A DNA stretch of 64,000 bases from Pseudomonas sp. SST3 (lineage in GTDB: Bacteria > Pseudomonadota > Gammaproteobacteria > Pseudomonadales > Pseudomonadaceae), in the NCBI RefSeq assembly GCF_003325755.1, contig NZ_QORI02000002.1, forward strand, positions 241,085-305,084, written 5' to 3'. The notes under the pieces were generated by a model, which saw only the letters and a program-made list of their open reading frames with translations, made no database searches and was not told the DNA's origin. Numbering within the stretch: position 1 is the first letter of the stretch; each line of letters opens with the position of its first letter. Both the position numbers and the translations under genes were made by a program. Positions 57,659 to 64,000 of this stretch are shown here, piece after piece.

Positions 57659-58897
57659 TCAAGCCTCCTTCTTGTAATCGACGAAACGGCCACCGAGGGT
57701 GGCCAAGCTGTCGATCAGCTCGGCAGGCTGCCAGTGCTCGCCGTGACGCTCGGCCAAGGCGTTGAGGCGATCACGAATGGCCGGGAGCCCCTGGCGATCG
57801 GCCCAAGTCATCGGCCCACCAACTTCGGCGGGAAAGCCGTAGCCGTAGAGATAGACGGTGTCGATATCGGCGCTGGACTCGGCCATGCCTTCCTCGAGGA
57901 TCTTCGCGCCTTCGTTGACCAGTGCCAGCAGGCAGCGCTCAAGGATCTCCTCGCTGCCAATCTCGCGACGCTGGAAGCCAAGCCGCTCGGATTCGCGCTG
58001 CACCAGCGCATCCACCTCCGTATCGTGCTCGGCCTGACGGCTGCCCTCGGCGTAGCGGTAGTAGCCCATGCGCGACTTCTGGCCGAAGCGGCCGAGCTCG
58101 CAGAGGCGATTGTCGACCTGCACCTCGGGCTCATCCTGCCCTTTGCCCGCCAGCTCCCGGGCGCGCCATTCCAGATCGATGCCGACCACGTCGTACATGC
58201 GGAACGGCCCCATGGCAAAACCGAAGCCCTGCAGCGCGGCGTCCACCTGATGCGGATAGGCGCCTTCGAGTAGCATCATCCGCGCTTCACGGACATAGGT
58301 GGCGAGCATGCGGTTGCCGATAAAGCCTGGGCAGTTGCCGGCGATCACGCTGACCTTGCCCATGCGCTTGCCGAGTTCAGTGGAGGCGTCGAGCACGGCT
58401 TTGGAGGTCTTCGCGCCGCGGACGATCTCCAGCAGCTTCATGATGTGCGCCGGGCTGAAGAAGTGCAGGCCCACCACCTGTTCCGGGCGCCCGGTGACAG
58501 CAGCAATGGCATCGATGTCCAGCGCCGAGGTGTTGCTGGCAAGGATGCCGGCCGGCTTCACGATGCCGTCCAGCTCGCGAAAGATGTTCTGCTTGAGTTC
58601 GAGATTCTCGTACACCGCCTCGATCACCAGATCCACGTTCGCCAGCGCCTGATAGTCGGCGGCCTTGCTGATGCATGCGCGGCGCGCTTCGGCCTGGGTT
58701 TCGTCGATGCGCCCCTGCCGGACGTTATGCGCGTAGGTATCGGCGACAACGCCCACCGCCTGTTCGAGCATCTCGGGATTGTTGTCCAGCCACAGCACCT
58801 GCACACCGGCGTTGGCCAGGCTCATGACGATGCCGCGGCCCATGGTGCCCGCGCCGATCACGGCGGCGGTCTGGATATCGAAGCGGGTTTGGCTCAT
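57659..58897 (-). CDS. 3-hydroxyacyl-CoA dehydrogenase
   Basis: NAD-dependent fatty acid oxidation enzyme, 412 residues from the ATG at 58897 (MSQTRFDIQTAAVIGAG). The Rossmann motif AAVIGAGTMGRGIVMSLANAG is near residue 10, and the catalytic His-Glu region follows in LHFFSPAHIMKLLEIV near residue 140. There are two C-terminal 3HCDH domains but no enoyl-CoA hydratase domain, unlike FadB. It lies directly upstream of the acyl-CoA dehydrogenase gene and is divergent from a LysR gene. Confidence 0.92.
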   Translation of the reverse strand: MSQTRFDIQTAAVIGAGTMGRGIVMSLANAGVQVLWLDNNPEMLEQAVGVVADTYAHNVRQGRIDETQAEARRACISKAADYQALANVDLVIEAVYENLELKQNIFRELDGIVKPAGILASNTSALDIDAIAAVTGRPEQVVGLHFFSPAHIMKLLEIVRGAKTSKAVLDASTELGKRMGKVSVIAGNCPGFIGNRMLATYVREARMMLLEGAYPHQVDAALQGFGFAMGPFRMYDVVGIDLEWRARELAGKGQDEPEVQVDNRLCELGRFGQKSRMGYYRYAEGSRQAEHDTEVDALVQRESERLGFQRREIGSEEILERCLLALVNEGAKILEEGMAESSADIDTVYLYGYGFPAEVGGPMTWADRQGLPAIRDRLNALAERHGEHWQPAELIDSLATLGGRFVDYKKEA

Positions 58898-58999
58898 TGC
58901 AGCTGTCCTCGTCGCAAGGCGGAAAAAACTGGAGACCAACCATAGACGAAGACGATACTATTTTTGAAATTTAGTCTTGTGATGTTTCAGATTCACCAA

Positions 59000-59953
59000 A
59001 TGAATATCTACAATTTTGACCTCAACCTCCTCCGCGTGCTTGACGCTTTGCTTCGCGAACGCAACGTGTCCCGCGCTGCCGAGCGGCTCTCGCTCAGTCA
59101 ACCGGCGGTCAGTAACGCACTCAACCGTCTGCGCGAACTGCTCGATGATCCGCTGCTGGTACGGGTCGGGCGCGCCATGCAGCCCACCCCACGCGCGCTG
59201 AGCCTGGAGGTGCCGATTCGTGATGCGCTGCAGCAGATCGAACATACACTGAACGCCGGCGATTTTTTCGATCCCACCACCAGCCGCCAGCGCTTCGTCA
59301 TCGCCGTGACCGACTACGTCGAACTGATCTGCATGCCTTCGCTAATGGCCCATCTGGCGAGTGTGGCGCCGGGCATCCAACTGGCGATTCAACACCTGAC
59401 CCCGAGCCTGCCCGCGGCGGCGCTGGATGACGGCGAGCTGGATCTGGTACTAGGCCGTTTCGTCGATGTGCCGACGCGTTTCCACACCCGCCGCTGGGCC
59501 AGCGAGACACTGCAGGTCGCGGTGCGCAAAGGGCATCCGTTGATTGGCAAGACGCTGAATCTCGACGCATTTCTGCGCCTGCGTCACCTCTGGGTCCATG
59601 GCGGCCAGACGCGTGGCATGGTCGATCAATGGCTGGAAGACCAAGGACTCAGCCGCGACGTCGTCTATACCACGCCCAACTACCTACAGGCCGCCCATAT
59701 CGTCGCCAGCAGCGACCTCGCCGCAGTCCTCCCAACCCAGCTCGCCCGGCATTTCGCCCAGCTGCTGCCATTACAACTCCTCGATCTACCCTTCGATCTC
59801 GGCACTTTTCAGCTGGACATCGTCAGCGTCGCTCAGCGTGAACGGGATGCAGCGCTGCAGTGGCTGATCGAGCAAATCGCGGCCATCGCCGTCACTGATG
59901 TTCTACCTCGGCAACACCAAGGCCACCGTCAACCGCGGGCGTCGAGGTCTTAA
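59000..59953 (+). CDS. LysR family transcriptional regulator
   Basis: A 317-residue LysR regulator: winged helix with NVSRAAERLSLSQPAVSNALNRLRELLDDPLLVR near residues 20-55, effector domain about 90-300. The ATG at 59000 (MNIYNFDLNLLRVL) is the family-like start. It is divergent from the 3-hydroxyacyl-CoA dehydrogenase gene with 102 bp between starts, so it may control that fatty acid oxidation pair (inference). It ends with a hydrophilic tail. Confidence 0.9.
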   Translation: MNIYNFDLNLLRVLDALLRERNVSRAAERLSLSQPAVSNALNRLRELLDDPLLVRVGRAMQPTPRALSLEVPIRDALQQIEHTLNAGDFFDPTTSRQRFVIAVTDYVELICMPSLMAHLASVAPGIQLAIQHLTPSLPAAALDDGELDLVLGRFVDVPTRFHTRRWASETLQVAVRKGHPLIGKTLNLDAFLRLRHLWVHGGQTRGMVDQWLEDQGLSRDVVYTTPNYLQAAHIVASSDLAAVLPTQLARHFAQLLPLQLLDLPFDLGTFQLDIVSVAQRERDAALQWLIEQIAAIAVTDVLPRQHQGHRQPRASRS

Positions 59954-60406
59954 CGGTCAGCGGGATGAGAGCAGCTGCAAACGACGAGCAAGTCACCGCC
60001 GTACGCGCCATGGTTAATGAATCTGATGTCTCGTTTTCAACAGTGAACTGACGTAGATAGCTAAACGGAACGGCCCGTTAAAGCCAGGCCTACGAAGAGC
60101 GACCGCTTCGGTGCGCTTAACCGACCGATGGCCCTCTTTAGCCAATACTGATATTTAACAATCGCTTATCTGTGATCTGGATGACGAATATGGCCGCTAA
60201 TTATTTATTCAATGCAAGCAGAACGATATATATCTGTACTTATATCTTTACTTGCGTATATTGCGCCTCACTGCTTCGCAATTAACACTTCGACACCCGG
60301 TTTGATGTTTCTCAGTTTCATCTCCTCGGTTCGTTTTGCTTCTCGCTTCTCAGTCTCGGCGCCGAATGTTCAGTGCTGCAGCCTAAAAACACCTCGGAGA
60401 TACATC
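59954..60406. other. Intergenic region with probable cold-shock gene leader
   Basis: 453 bp. The part near 60170-60260 is much richer in A and T than its neighbours and may hold the cspA-type promoter. The last 140 bp would be a long 5' leader, typical of cold-shock genes. An open frame from 60212 that runs into the cold-shock gene is just a continuation of the frame. No separate gene seen. Confidence 0.5.
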
Positions 60407-60619
60407 ATGTCTACTCGTCAAACCGGCACCGTTAAATGGTTCAACGATGAAAAAGGCTTCGGCTTCATCACTCCAACCGATGGCAGTGAAGACCTTTTCG
60501 TTCATTACCGTTCAATCGAAAGCGCGGGCTTCAAAAGCCTGAGCGAAGGCCAGGCGGTCTCTTTCATGGCCACTAAGGGTCAGAAAGGGATGCAGGCCGA
60601 TCAGGTACAAGTCTCTTAA
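60407..60619 (+). CDS. Cold-shock domain protein (CspA family)
   Basis: A 70-residue single-stranded nucleic acid-binding protein and RNA chaperone. The start [21 protein letters not shown] contains RNP1 (KGFGFI), and RNP2 appears as DLFVHY, a slight variant of the usual VFVHF. GGAGATACATC precedes the ATG. A rho-independent terminator follows directly. Confidence 0.94.
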   Translation: MSTRQTGTVKWFNDEKGFGFITPTDGSEDLFVHYRSIESAGFKSLSEGQAVSFMATKGQKGMQADQVQVS

Positions 60620-60632
60620 GACGCCTGATATG

Positions 60633-60660
60633 AAAAGCCCCGTTTCGGCGGGGTTTTTTT
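60633..60660 (+). terminator. Rho-independent terminator of the cold-shock gene
   Basis: AAAAGCCCCG / CGGGGTTTTTTT hairpin with a short loop, 14 bp after the stop codon. Confidence 0.85.
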
Positions 60661-61231
60661 GCCTTAAATAAACGCAGCGCAAATGCCTTTCTATATTGAG
60701 GATCGCATAGCGGCTATCGCCTCATGACTTACGGCTCGAAACCCCAGAAAATGTCCCACGCTGTATGGCTGGCCCGTACGCATGATGCGACATGAGAGGA
60801 GCCGATCGAACGTGGGGCTAGACGACGCATACAGCTTTGTCAGGACACAAAAAAACCCGCCGAAGCGGTTTTTTCTGACCGTATCGAATCCTTTCGAGTG
60901 CCGTCCTGGCGGTGGTCGATCTTCCTGATCCTGAGCGCGTCCTGCGCTTCAGAGTGGGTGTAGATTAATCATTCGCTTCGATTAACCAAAGCGGTGATCA
61001 ACGCGATTTCTTGTAAGCCTTTCGCTATAGCGCATGCACTCATCTACCTCAGAACGATAGCCGCTCTGCCGAGAACTCAAGGCGCTTAAGCACCGAGCCA
61101 GAAGCCTAGCGGCATAACTTCGTGGAGTTTGTGCCTCCCCGCTCCGGCTGATGTTCGTACGAGTCCAACCGGAAGCGTCAGCCGCAGCCAATAACCGTGG
61201 GTTTAATGTGTATTAGTCATTCCGACCGACA
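60661..61231. other. Intergenic region with hairpins, no gene recognised
   Basis: About 570 bp. It contains a second terminator-like hairpin (60849-60876) and another stem, CTGAGCGC/GCGCTTCAG, near 60933-60955. Short open frames on both strands have no recognisable motif. It could hold a small RNA, but I cannot show one. Confidence 0.45.
60849..60876. terminator. Terminator-like hairpin, either orientation
   Basis: AAAAAAACCCGCCGAAGCGGTTTTTT is an A-run, a short GC stem and a T-run, so it could end transcripts from either side. No annotated gene ends directly beside it. Confidence 0.55.
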
Positions 61232-61233
61232 CC

Positions 61234-61254
61234 GCCTCGCTGGATCAGCGAGGC
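61234..61254. repeat. Perfect 9-bp inverted repeat at the end of the phosphatase gene
   Basis: GCCTCGCTG / CAGCGAGGC with a GAT loop overlaps the stop codon (61245) of the minus-strand phosphatase gene. It may act as its terminator, but there is no T-run. Confidence 0.45.
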
Positions 61255-61808
61255 TTATGGTAATGACTGGCGTCCCAATATTTCGCCAGGAGTGGAAACG
61301 CCGGGCCGCGCCAGCCACGTCGGAGCAGCTGCTTGGCAATCAGCATGTTCATGATTCGATGCCCCACGAGGAGCACACTATCATGCGCTTCGGCCAGTTG
61401 AATCAGTTTGTCCCCAGCGGCGCTAGCACGCCGGCCCGATTCGCCAACATGCTCGGTATGATTGGCGAACCCATAGAACCAGGCTGCGCGAAATGCTACC
61501 CGCCAGATACGCGACGGCATTAACGGAAGGGACCAATCGGGGTATGGCAGGTGCGCCTCGGCGAATAGGGGGTCGGGTTCTTGTGAGCATTCGCAGCTGA
61601 GGCAGGAACGAGATTCCACGCAGCGCAACAACGAACTGCACAACACCACTCCGACCGAGCCGGCGAGCTGCGCGAGTCTTTCAGGACACTCGCCAGCGGC
61701 TATGTTTGCCGCGTTGTAACGCTCCACCCAGGTTTTCATGCCGACGGGCGTGCTCCAAGGCGTGGCCGAATGGGCAGGCCGGCCGTGACGTACCAGGATG
61801 ATCTGCAT
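61245..61808 (-). CDS. Histidine phosphatase family protein
   Basis: A 187-residue protein of the phosphoglycerate mutase-like (histidine phosphatase) superfamily. The catalytic His is in ILVRHGRPAH near residue 7, and a second conserved His is in VLLVGHRIMN near residue 148. No signal peptide, so cytoplasmic. The substrate is unknown. Codon use and context look native. It is followed by the hibernation-factor gene upstream on the same strand, 181 bp away. Confidence 0.82.
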   Translation of the reverse strand: MQIILVRHGRPAHSATPWSTPVGMKTWVERYNAANIAAGECPERLAQLAGSVGVVLCSSLLRCVESRSCLSCECSQEPDPLFAEAHLPYPDWSLPLMPSRIWRVAFRAAWFYGFANHTEHVGESGRRASAAGDKLIQLAEAHDSVLLVGHRIMNMLIAKQLLRRGWRGPAFPLLAKYWDASHYHKPR

Positions 61809-61989
61809 TCAAGGGAAGCCAACCGAAAATGAGGATAAGGGTTCGAAAGCCGCGCCGCCTGCCGGTTCCGCAATGGGGACAGGGCGCAGGACCCTCGAAA
61901 AGTTTCTCACCGCGTCGCTTAGATAAGCGGCTGGCTGGTATCGAAACCCCCGGTACCCCGCCCGTGGTTCTGGGCGGGGTCCGGAGCGC

Positions 61990-62415
61990 TTACTGCCGGT
62001 CGAGGGTGTCCTGCTTTGCCAGGAAATCTTCTTCAAGCATGGCGTCCTTGACGGCGCGCGGTTGCTCGTCGAGCAGCGGATCGTTGATTTCACTACTAGA
62101 GAGTACCTTGCTGTCCAGCTTGCCCATCAGGTGTTCCAGCGCATGACGCATCTTTTCCGCCGCGCCGTCGACTGCCAGCTGCAGCGATTCGGCTTTGTGA
62201 GTAACGGAAACAGCCTGATGTCCCTTGGGTCGCGCTTCGATCTGACAACGCTTGTCGTCGGCGCCGGCTTTCTGCGCATTCTCGTCGCTGACATGCACCT
62301 CGATTCGGGTGAGAAAATCGTCGAAGCGCTCCAACCGCTCCTCTACGGTCGAACCCACCCATTCATGCAGCTCGACACTACCGGGGATATGGTGGCTGTT
62401 GACTTGAACATGCAT
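61990..62415 (-). CDS. HPF/RaiA-family ribosome-associated protein
   Basis: A 141-residue protein with the sigma-54-modulation / ribosome hibernation promoting fold in about residues 1-110 (MHVQVNSHHIPGSVELHEWV, IEVHVSDENAQK, CQIEARPKGHQAVSVTHKAE). A short acidic C-terminal tail follows. Family members bind the 30S subunit in stationary phase. This form is a variant, longer than HPF and shorter than long HPF, so its exact effect is uncertain. Confidence 0.8.
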   Translation of the reverse strand: MHVQVNSHHIPGSVELHEWVGSTVEERLERFDDFLTRIEVHVSDENAQKAGADDKRCQIEARPKGHQAVSVTHKAESLQLAVDGAAEKMRHALEHLMGKLDSKVLSSSEINDPLLDEQPRAVKDAMLEEDFLAKQDTLDRQ

Positions 62416-62789
62416 ACGACTACTCCTGGTTTATGACGTACCTACTAAGGTTCGAGGCGCCTGCATCGCTGAGGTTCAGCGGCTTCGTCTACCTCGATTG
62501 TCGGCAAGGGGAGGATAGCCCGGACTGACTCAGATCAGGGAAGCGGAGCAAATGGGTGCAGAACACCCGGCATGCACCGTCACTACCACCCCACAGGTGC
62601 GGTTCGCTTCAGGTTACGCCGCGCTCTGCTATCTCGCCGGCACTGGCCACTGCCTGCGCGCGCGCCAAGAAACATACCCGCGTCACCGCATGCCACCGCA
62701 CAGATGGTGCGGGACAAAAGGATTGGGGCATTGGCCCGTAAGGCCTTTATGTATGCATTTGAGCTCATTGCCCAAGCGATCGCGGCCAC
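62416..62789. other. Intergenic region, no intact gene recognised
   Basis: About 370 bp between the hibernation-factor gene and the recognised start of the polB relic. Several short frames exist, but none shows a motif. The region may include further, unrecognisable relic sequence. Confidence 0.4.
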
Positions 62790-63290
62790 GTAGGCACGGT
62801 GTCGATGCTCTTCACCCAGTCGAGCTCAGGCATTCAGCGGCGCAAAAGCTATTTGCCACCCGGAGCGTACGAAGGCGTACTCGTCAACCCCCTCGCTCGA
62901 TCATCGCCGCGGCTAGCATTGCGAAGTTCCATACGGCGCCCGACCGGGGGGAGCCCGCGTAACCGTCATCGGGTAGCTCCGATTCAGTGCCGGGCAGACA
63001 CAACGGCCCCCTGCGCGCGCCGAGGGCTACCGCGTGATCTACGGTGACAGCGATTCCACTTCGTTTGGCTCAAGCGTGCCCACAGCGACGAAGACGCGTC
63101 GCGCATCGGTAAACATCCGACGCAGCAGATCAACGGCTCCCAGCGCGCGCCCTTTCGTACAACCGAAAAAGGACACCGGCTGCTTCGACAAACCCACTAT
63201 TTTGCTGCCACACCCAAAACAGGGCGTGCGGTCGCGTCCAGCCTCGGAAGGCAGTGTCAAGGGTACTACGGGTGATTTGTAAAGAGTTCA
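62790..63290 (+). pseudogene. polB: Relic of DNA polymerase II (polB), heavily decayed
   Basis: No open frame here is a gene, but joined frames recover family B DNA polymerase II. From 63022 the sequence reads EGYRVIYGDSDST, the motif C YGDTDS region with both Asp kept. One missing base at 63061 then switches to VWLKRAHSDEDASRIGK at 63063-63113, which matches the segment that follows motif C in E. coli Pol II (recalled YGDTDSTFVWLKGAHSEEEAAKIG). Weaker matches flank it: PGAYEGVLV near 62860 to the PGLYxxVLV segment before the SLYPSII motif, and SEGSVKGTTGDL near 63247 to GSKKRYAGL. Several frame changes and stops show decay. The polymerase is not functional here. Confidence 0.75.
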
Positions 63291-63522
63291 TGCCGCCCTA
63301 AGGCCGCTTCGGCCGTATCAACCCCTTCGGACAAGCCGCCAAGGTGGTGCTCGGAAGACGCTATCGGAAGGGCAAATGCTCAGGAGACGCCGGTTGCGAT
63401 GGGGCAAATCAGCAGAAGAACTCGCCGCTAGGCGACCTATGGCTGGGCCGCTTTCTGAGCCCTGCTCGGTCGGGCATGCTGCCAGCCCCAGGAGCCGATC
63501 GACTTTTCTTTCGCGCAAAGAC

Positions 63523-63556
63523 AAACCCCCGGCCATCTTTCGATGATCGGGGGTTT
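63523..63556 (-). terminator. rRNA operon terminator
   Basis: AAACCCCCG...CGGGGGTTT inverted repeat just after the 3' end of the minus-strand 5S gene, with a T-rich minus-strand end. Confidence 0.7.
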
Positions 63557-63564
63557 GGTGTAGA

Positions 63565-63683
63565 AGCTTGACGATGACCTACTCTCACATGGGGAGACCC
63601 CACACTACCATCGGCGATGCGTCGTTTCACTACTGAGTTCGGGATGGGATCAGGTGGTTCCAACGCTCTATGGTCGTCAAGCA
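63565..63683 (-). rRNA. rrf: 5S ribosomal RNA
   Basis: The minus strand reads TGCTTGACGACCATAGAGCG and continues through GGAACCACCTGATCCCATCC, CGAACTCAGTAGTGAAACG and GGGGTCTCCCCATGTGAGAG to GTCAAGCT, the standard pseudomonad 5S sequence of about 119 nt. Exact ends are within a base or two. Confidence 0.96.
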
Positions 63684-63837
63684 ATTTGGTTGGGGAGTCG
63701 GTGTTGAGTCGCTTCCCCTAATTGGGTATGTGATGGTGTTTCGGTGTTGCTTTCGCTTTGCGAGCGATGCGTCTTTTCGGTTTGTTTGTCGACTTCAACC
63801 GTCTGACACGCAAACATCAAATTGTTTGGGTGTTATA
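63684..63837 (-). other. 23S-5S rRNA spacer
   Basis: About 154 bp between 23S and 5S, moderately AT-rich, with no tRNA recognised. Precursor processing stems are expected but were not resolved. Confidence 0.6.
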
Positions 63838-64000
63838 TGGTCAAGCCTCACGGGCAATTAGTACAGGTTAGCTCAACGCCTCACAGCGCTTACACACCCT
63901 GCCTATCAACGTCGTAGTCTTCGACGGCCCTTCAGGGAGCTCAAGGCTCCAGTGAGATCTCATCTTGAGGCAAGTTTCCCGCTTAGATGCTTTCAGCGGT
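63838..64000 (-). rRNA. rrl: 23S ribosomal RNA, 3' end (partial)
   Basis: The minus strand ends ...GCTGTGAGGCGTTGAGCTAA then CCTGTACTAATTGCCCGTGA and GGCTTGACC, the 3' end of 23S rRNA. The gene continues beyond the end of the window, so only about 163 nt are present. Confidence 0.95.

Noticed and set aside
60982..61191. A 69-codon minus-strand frame
   Set aside because: No motif, no convincing ribosome-binding site and no recognised relatives; left as intergenic.
62552..62962. A 136-codon plus-strand frame
   Set aside because: Better explained in its 3' part as one of several frames of the decayed polB relic; no gene-like start.
63318..63536. Minus-strand frame beyond the rRNA terminator
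   Set aside because: Short, without motifs, directly downstream of the rRNA terminator.

Overview
The window looks like chromosomal DNA of a gamma-proteobacterium in the Pseudomonadaceae, most likely the Pseudomonas/Stutzerimonas stutzeri group. This rests on high GC, the envC-ctpA-deacetylase and hisB-hisH-DUF2164-hisA-hisF gene orders, asmA-mutY-yggX, a TonB receptor followed by DUF3649/PepSY/DUF3325, and the protein sequences. The genus-level call is inference; no search was run.

Layout. 0-3.5 kb: cell-wall hydrolase activator EnvC, C-terminal protease CtpA and a deacetylase-like protein. 3.5-8.5 kb (minus): two orphan periplasmic binding proteins and a histidine biosynthesis cluster. 8.7-12.8 kb: PanZ-like protein, AsmA (broken by a single-base shift), MutY, YggX. 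13.0 kb: tRNA-Phe. 13.5-18 kb: probable iron-siderophore uptake cluster. 18-24.4 kb: another binding protein, a BCCT transporter and a complete polar amino acid ABC transporter with a strong palindrome upstream. 24.5-30 kb: mutarotase, FAD oxidoreductase, uracil-DNA glycosylase family protein, DUF3299, a frameshifted YeaQ/GlsB-type protein, purEK. 30-38.5 kb: alcohol dehydrogenase, LysR/aspartase pair, a third related binding protein, XRE-like regulator, alanine/sodium symporter, asparaginase. 38.5-46 kb: two hybrid histidine kinases around CysQ, NudE and a GMP/IMP nucleotidase. 46-53.5 kb: soluble NAD-dependent formate dehydrogenase operon (fdsGBA-fdsD-fdhD) with a divergent ModE-like regulator. 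53.5-60 kb: glycine-zipper protein, thioesterase, iron-type alcohol dehydrogenase, acyl-CoA dehydrogenase (frameshifted) with 3-hydroxyacyl-CoA dehydrogenase and a divergent LysR regulator. 60-64 kb: cold-shock protein, phosphatase, ribosome hibernation factor, a decayed DNA polymerase II (polB) fragment, then the 5S and the 3' end of 23S rRNA on the minus strand.

The main unadvertised observations are these. (1) A polB relic lies between the hibernation-factor gene and the rRNA operon, recognisable only when two reading frames are joined. (2) Three otherwise intact genes (asmA, yeaQ/glsB, acyl-CoA dehydrogenase) each lack exactly one base in a GC-rich run, which points to sequence errors or very recent mutation. 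(3) There is a local expansion of one orphan binding-protein subfamily. (4) A perfect 16-bp palindrome and 13-bp direct repeats lie in front of the ABC transporter. I saw no CRISPR array, insertion sequence, prophage or defence island, and no convincing novel multi-gene system. Most of the window is ordinary housekeeping and metabolic sequence.
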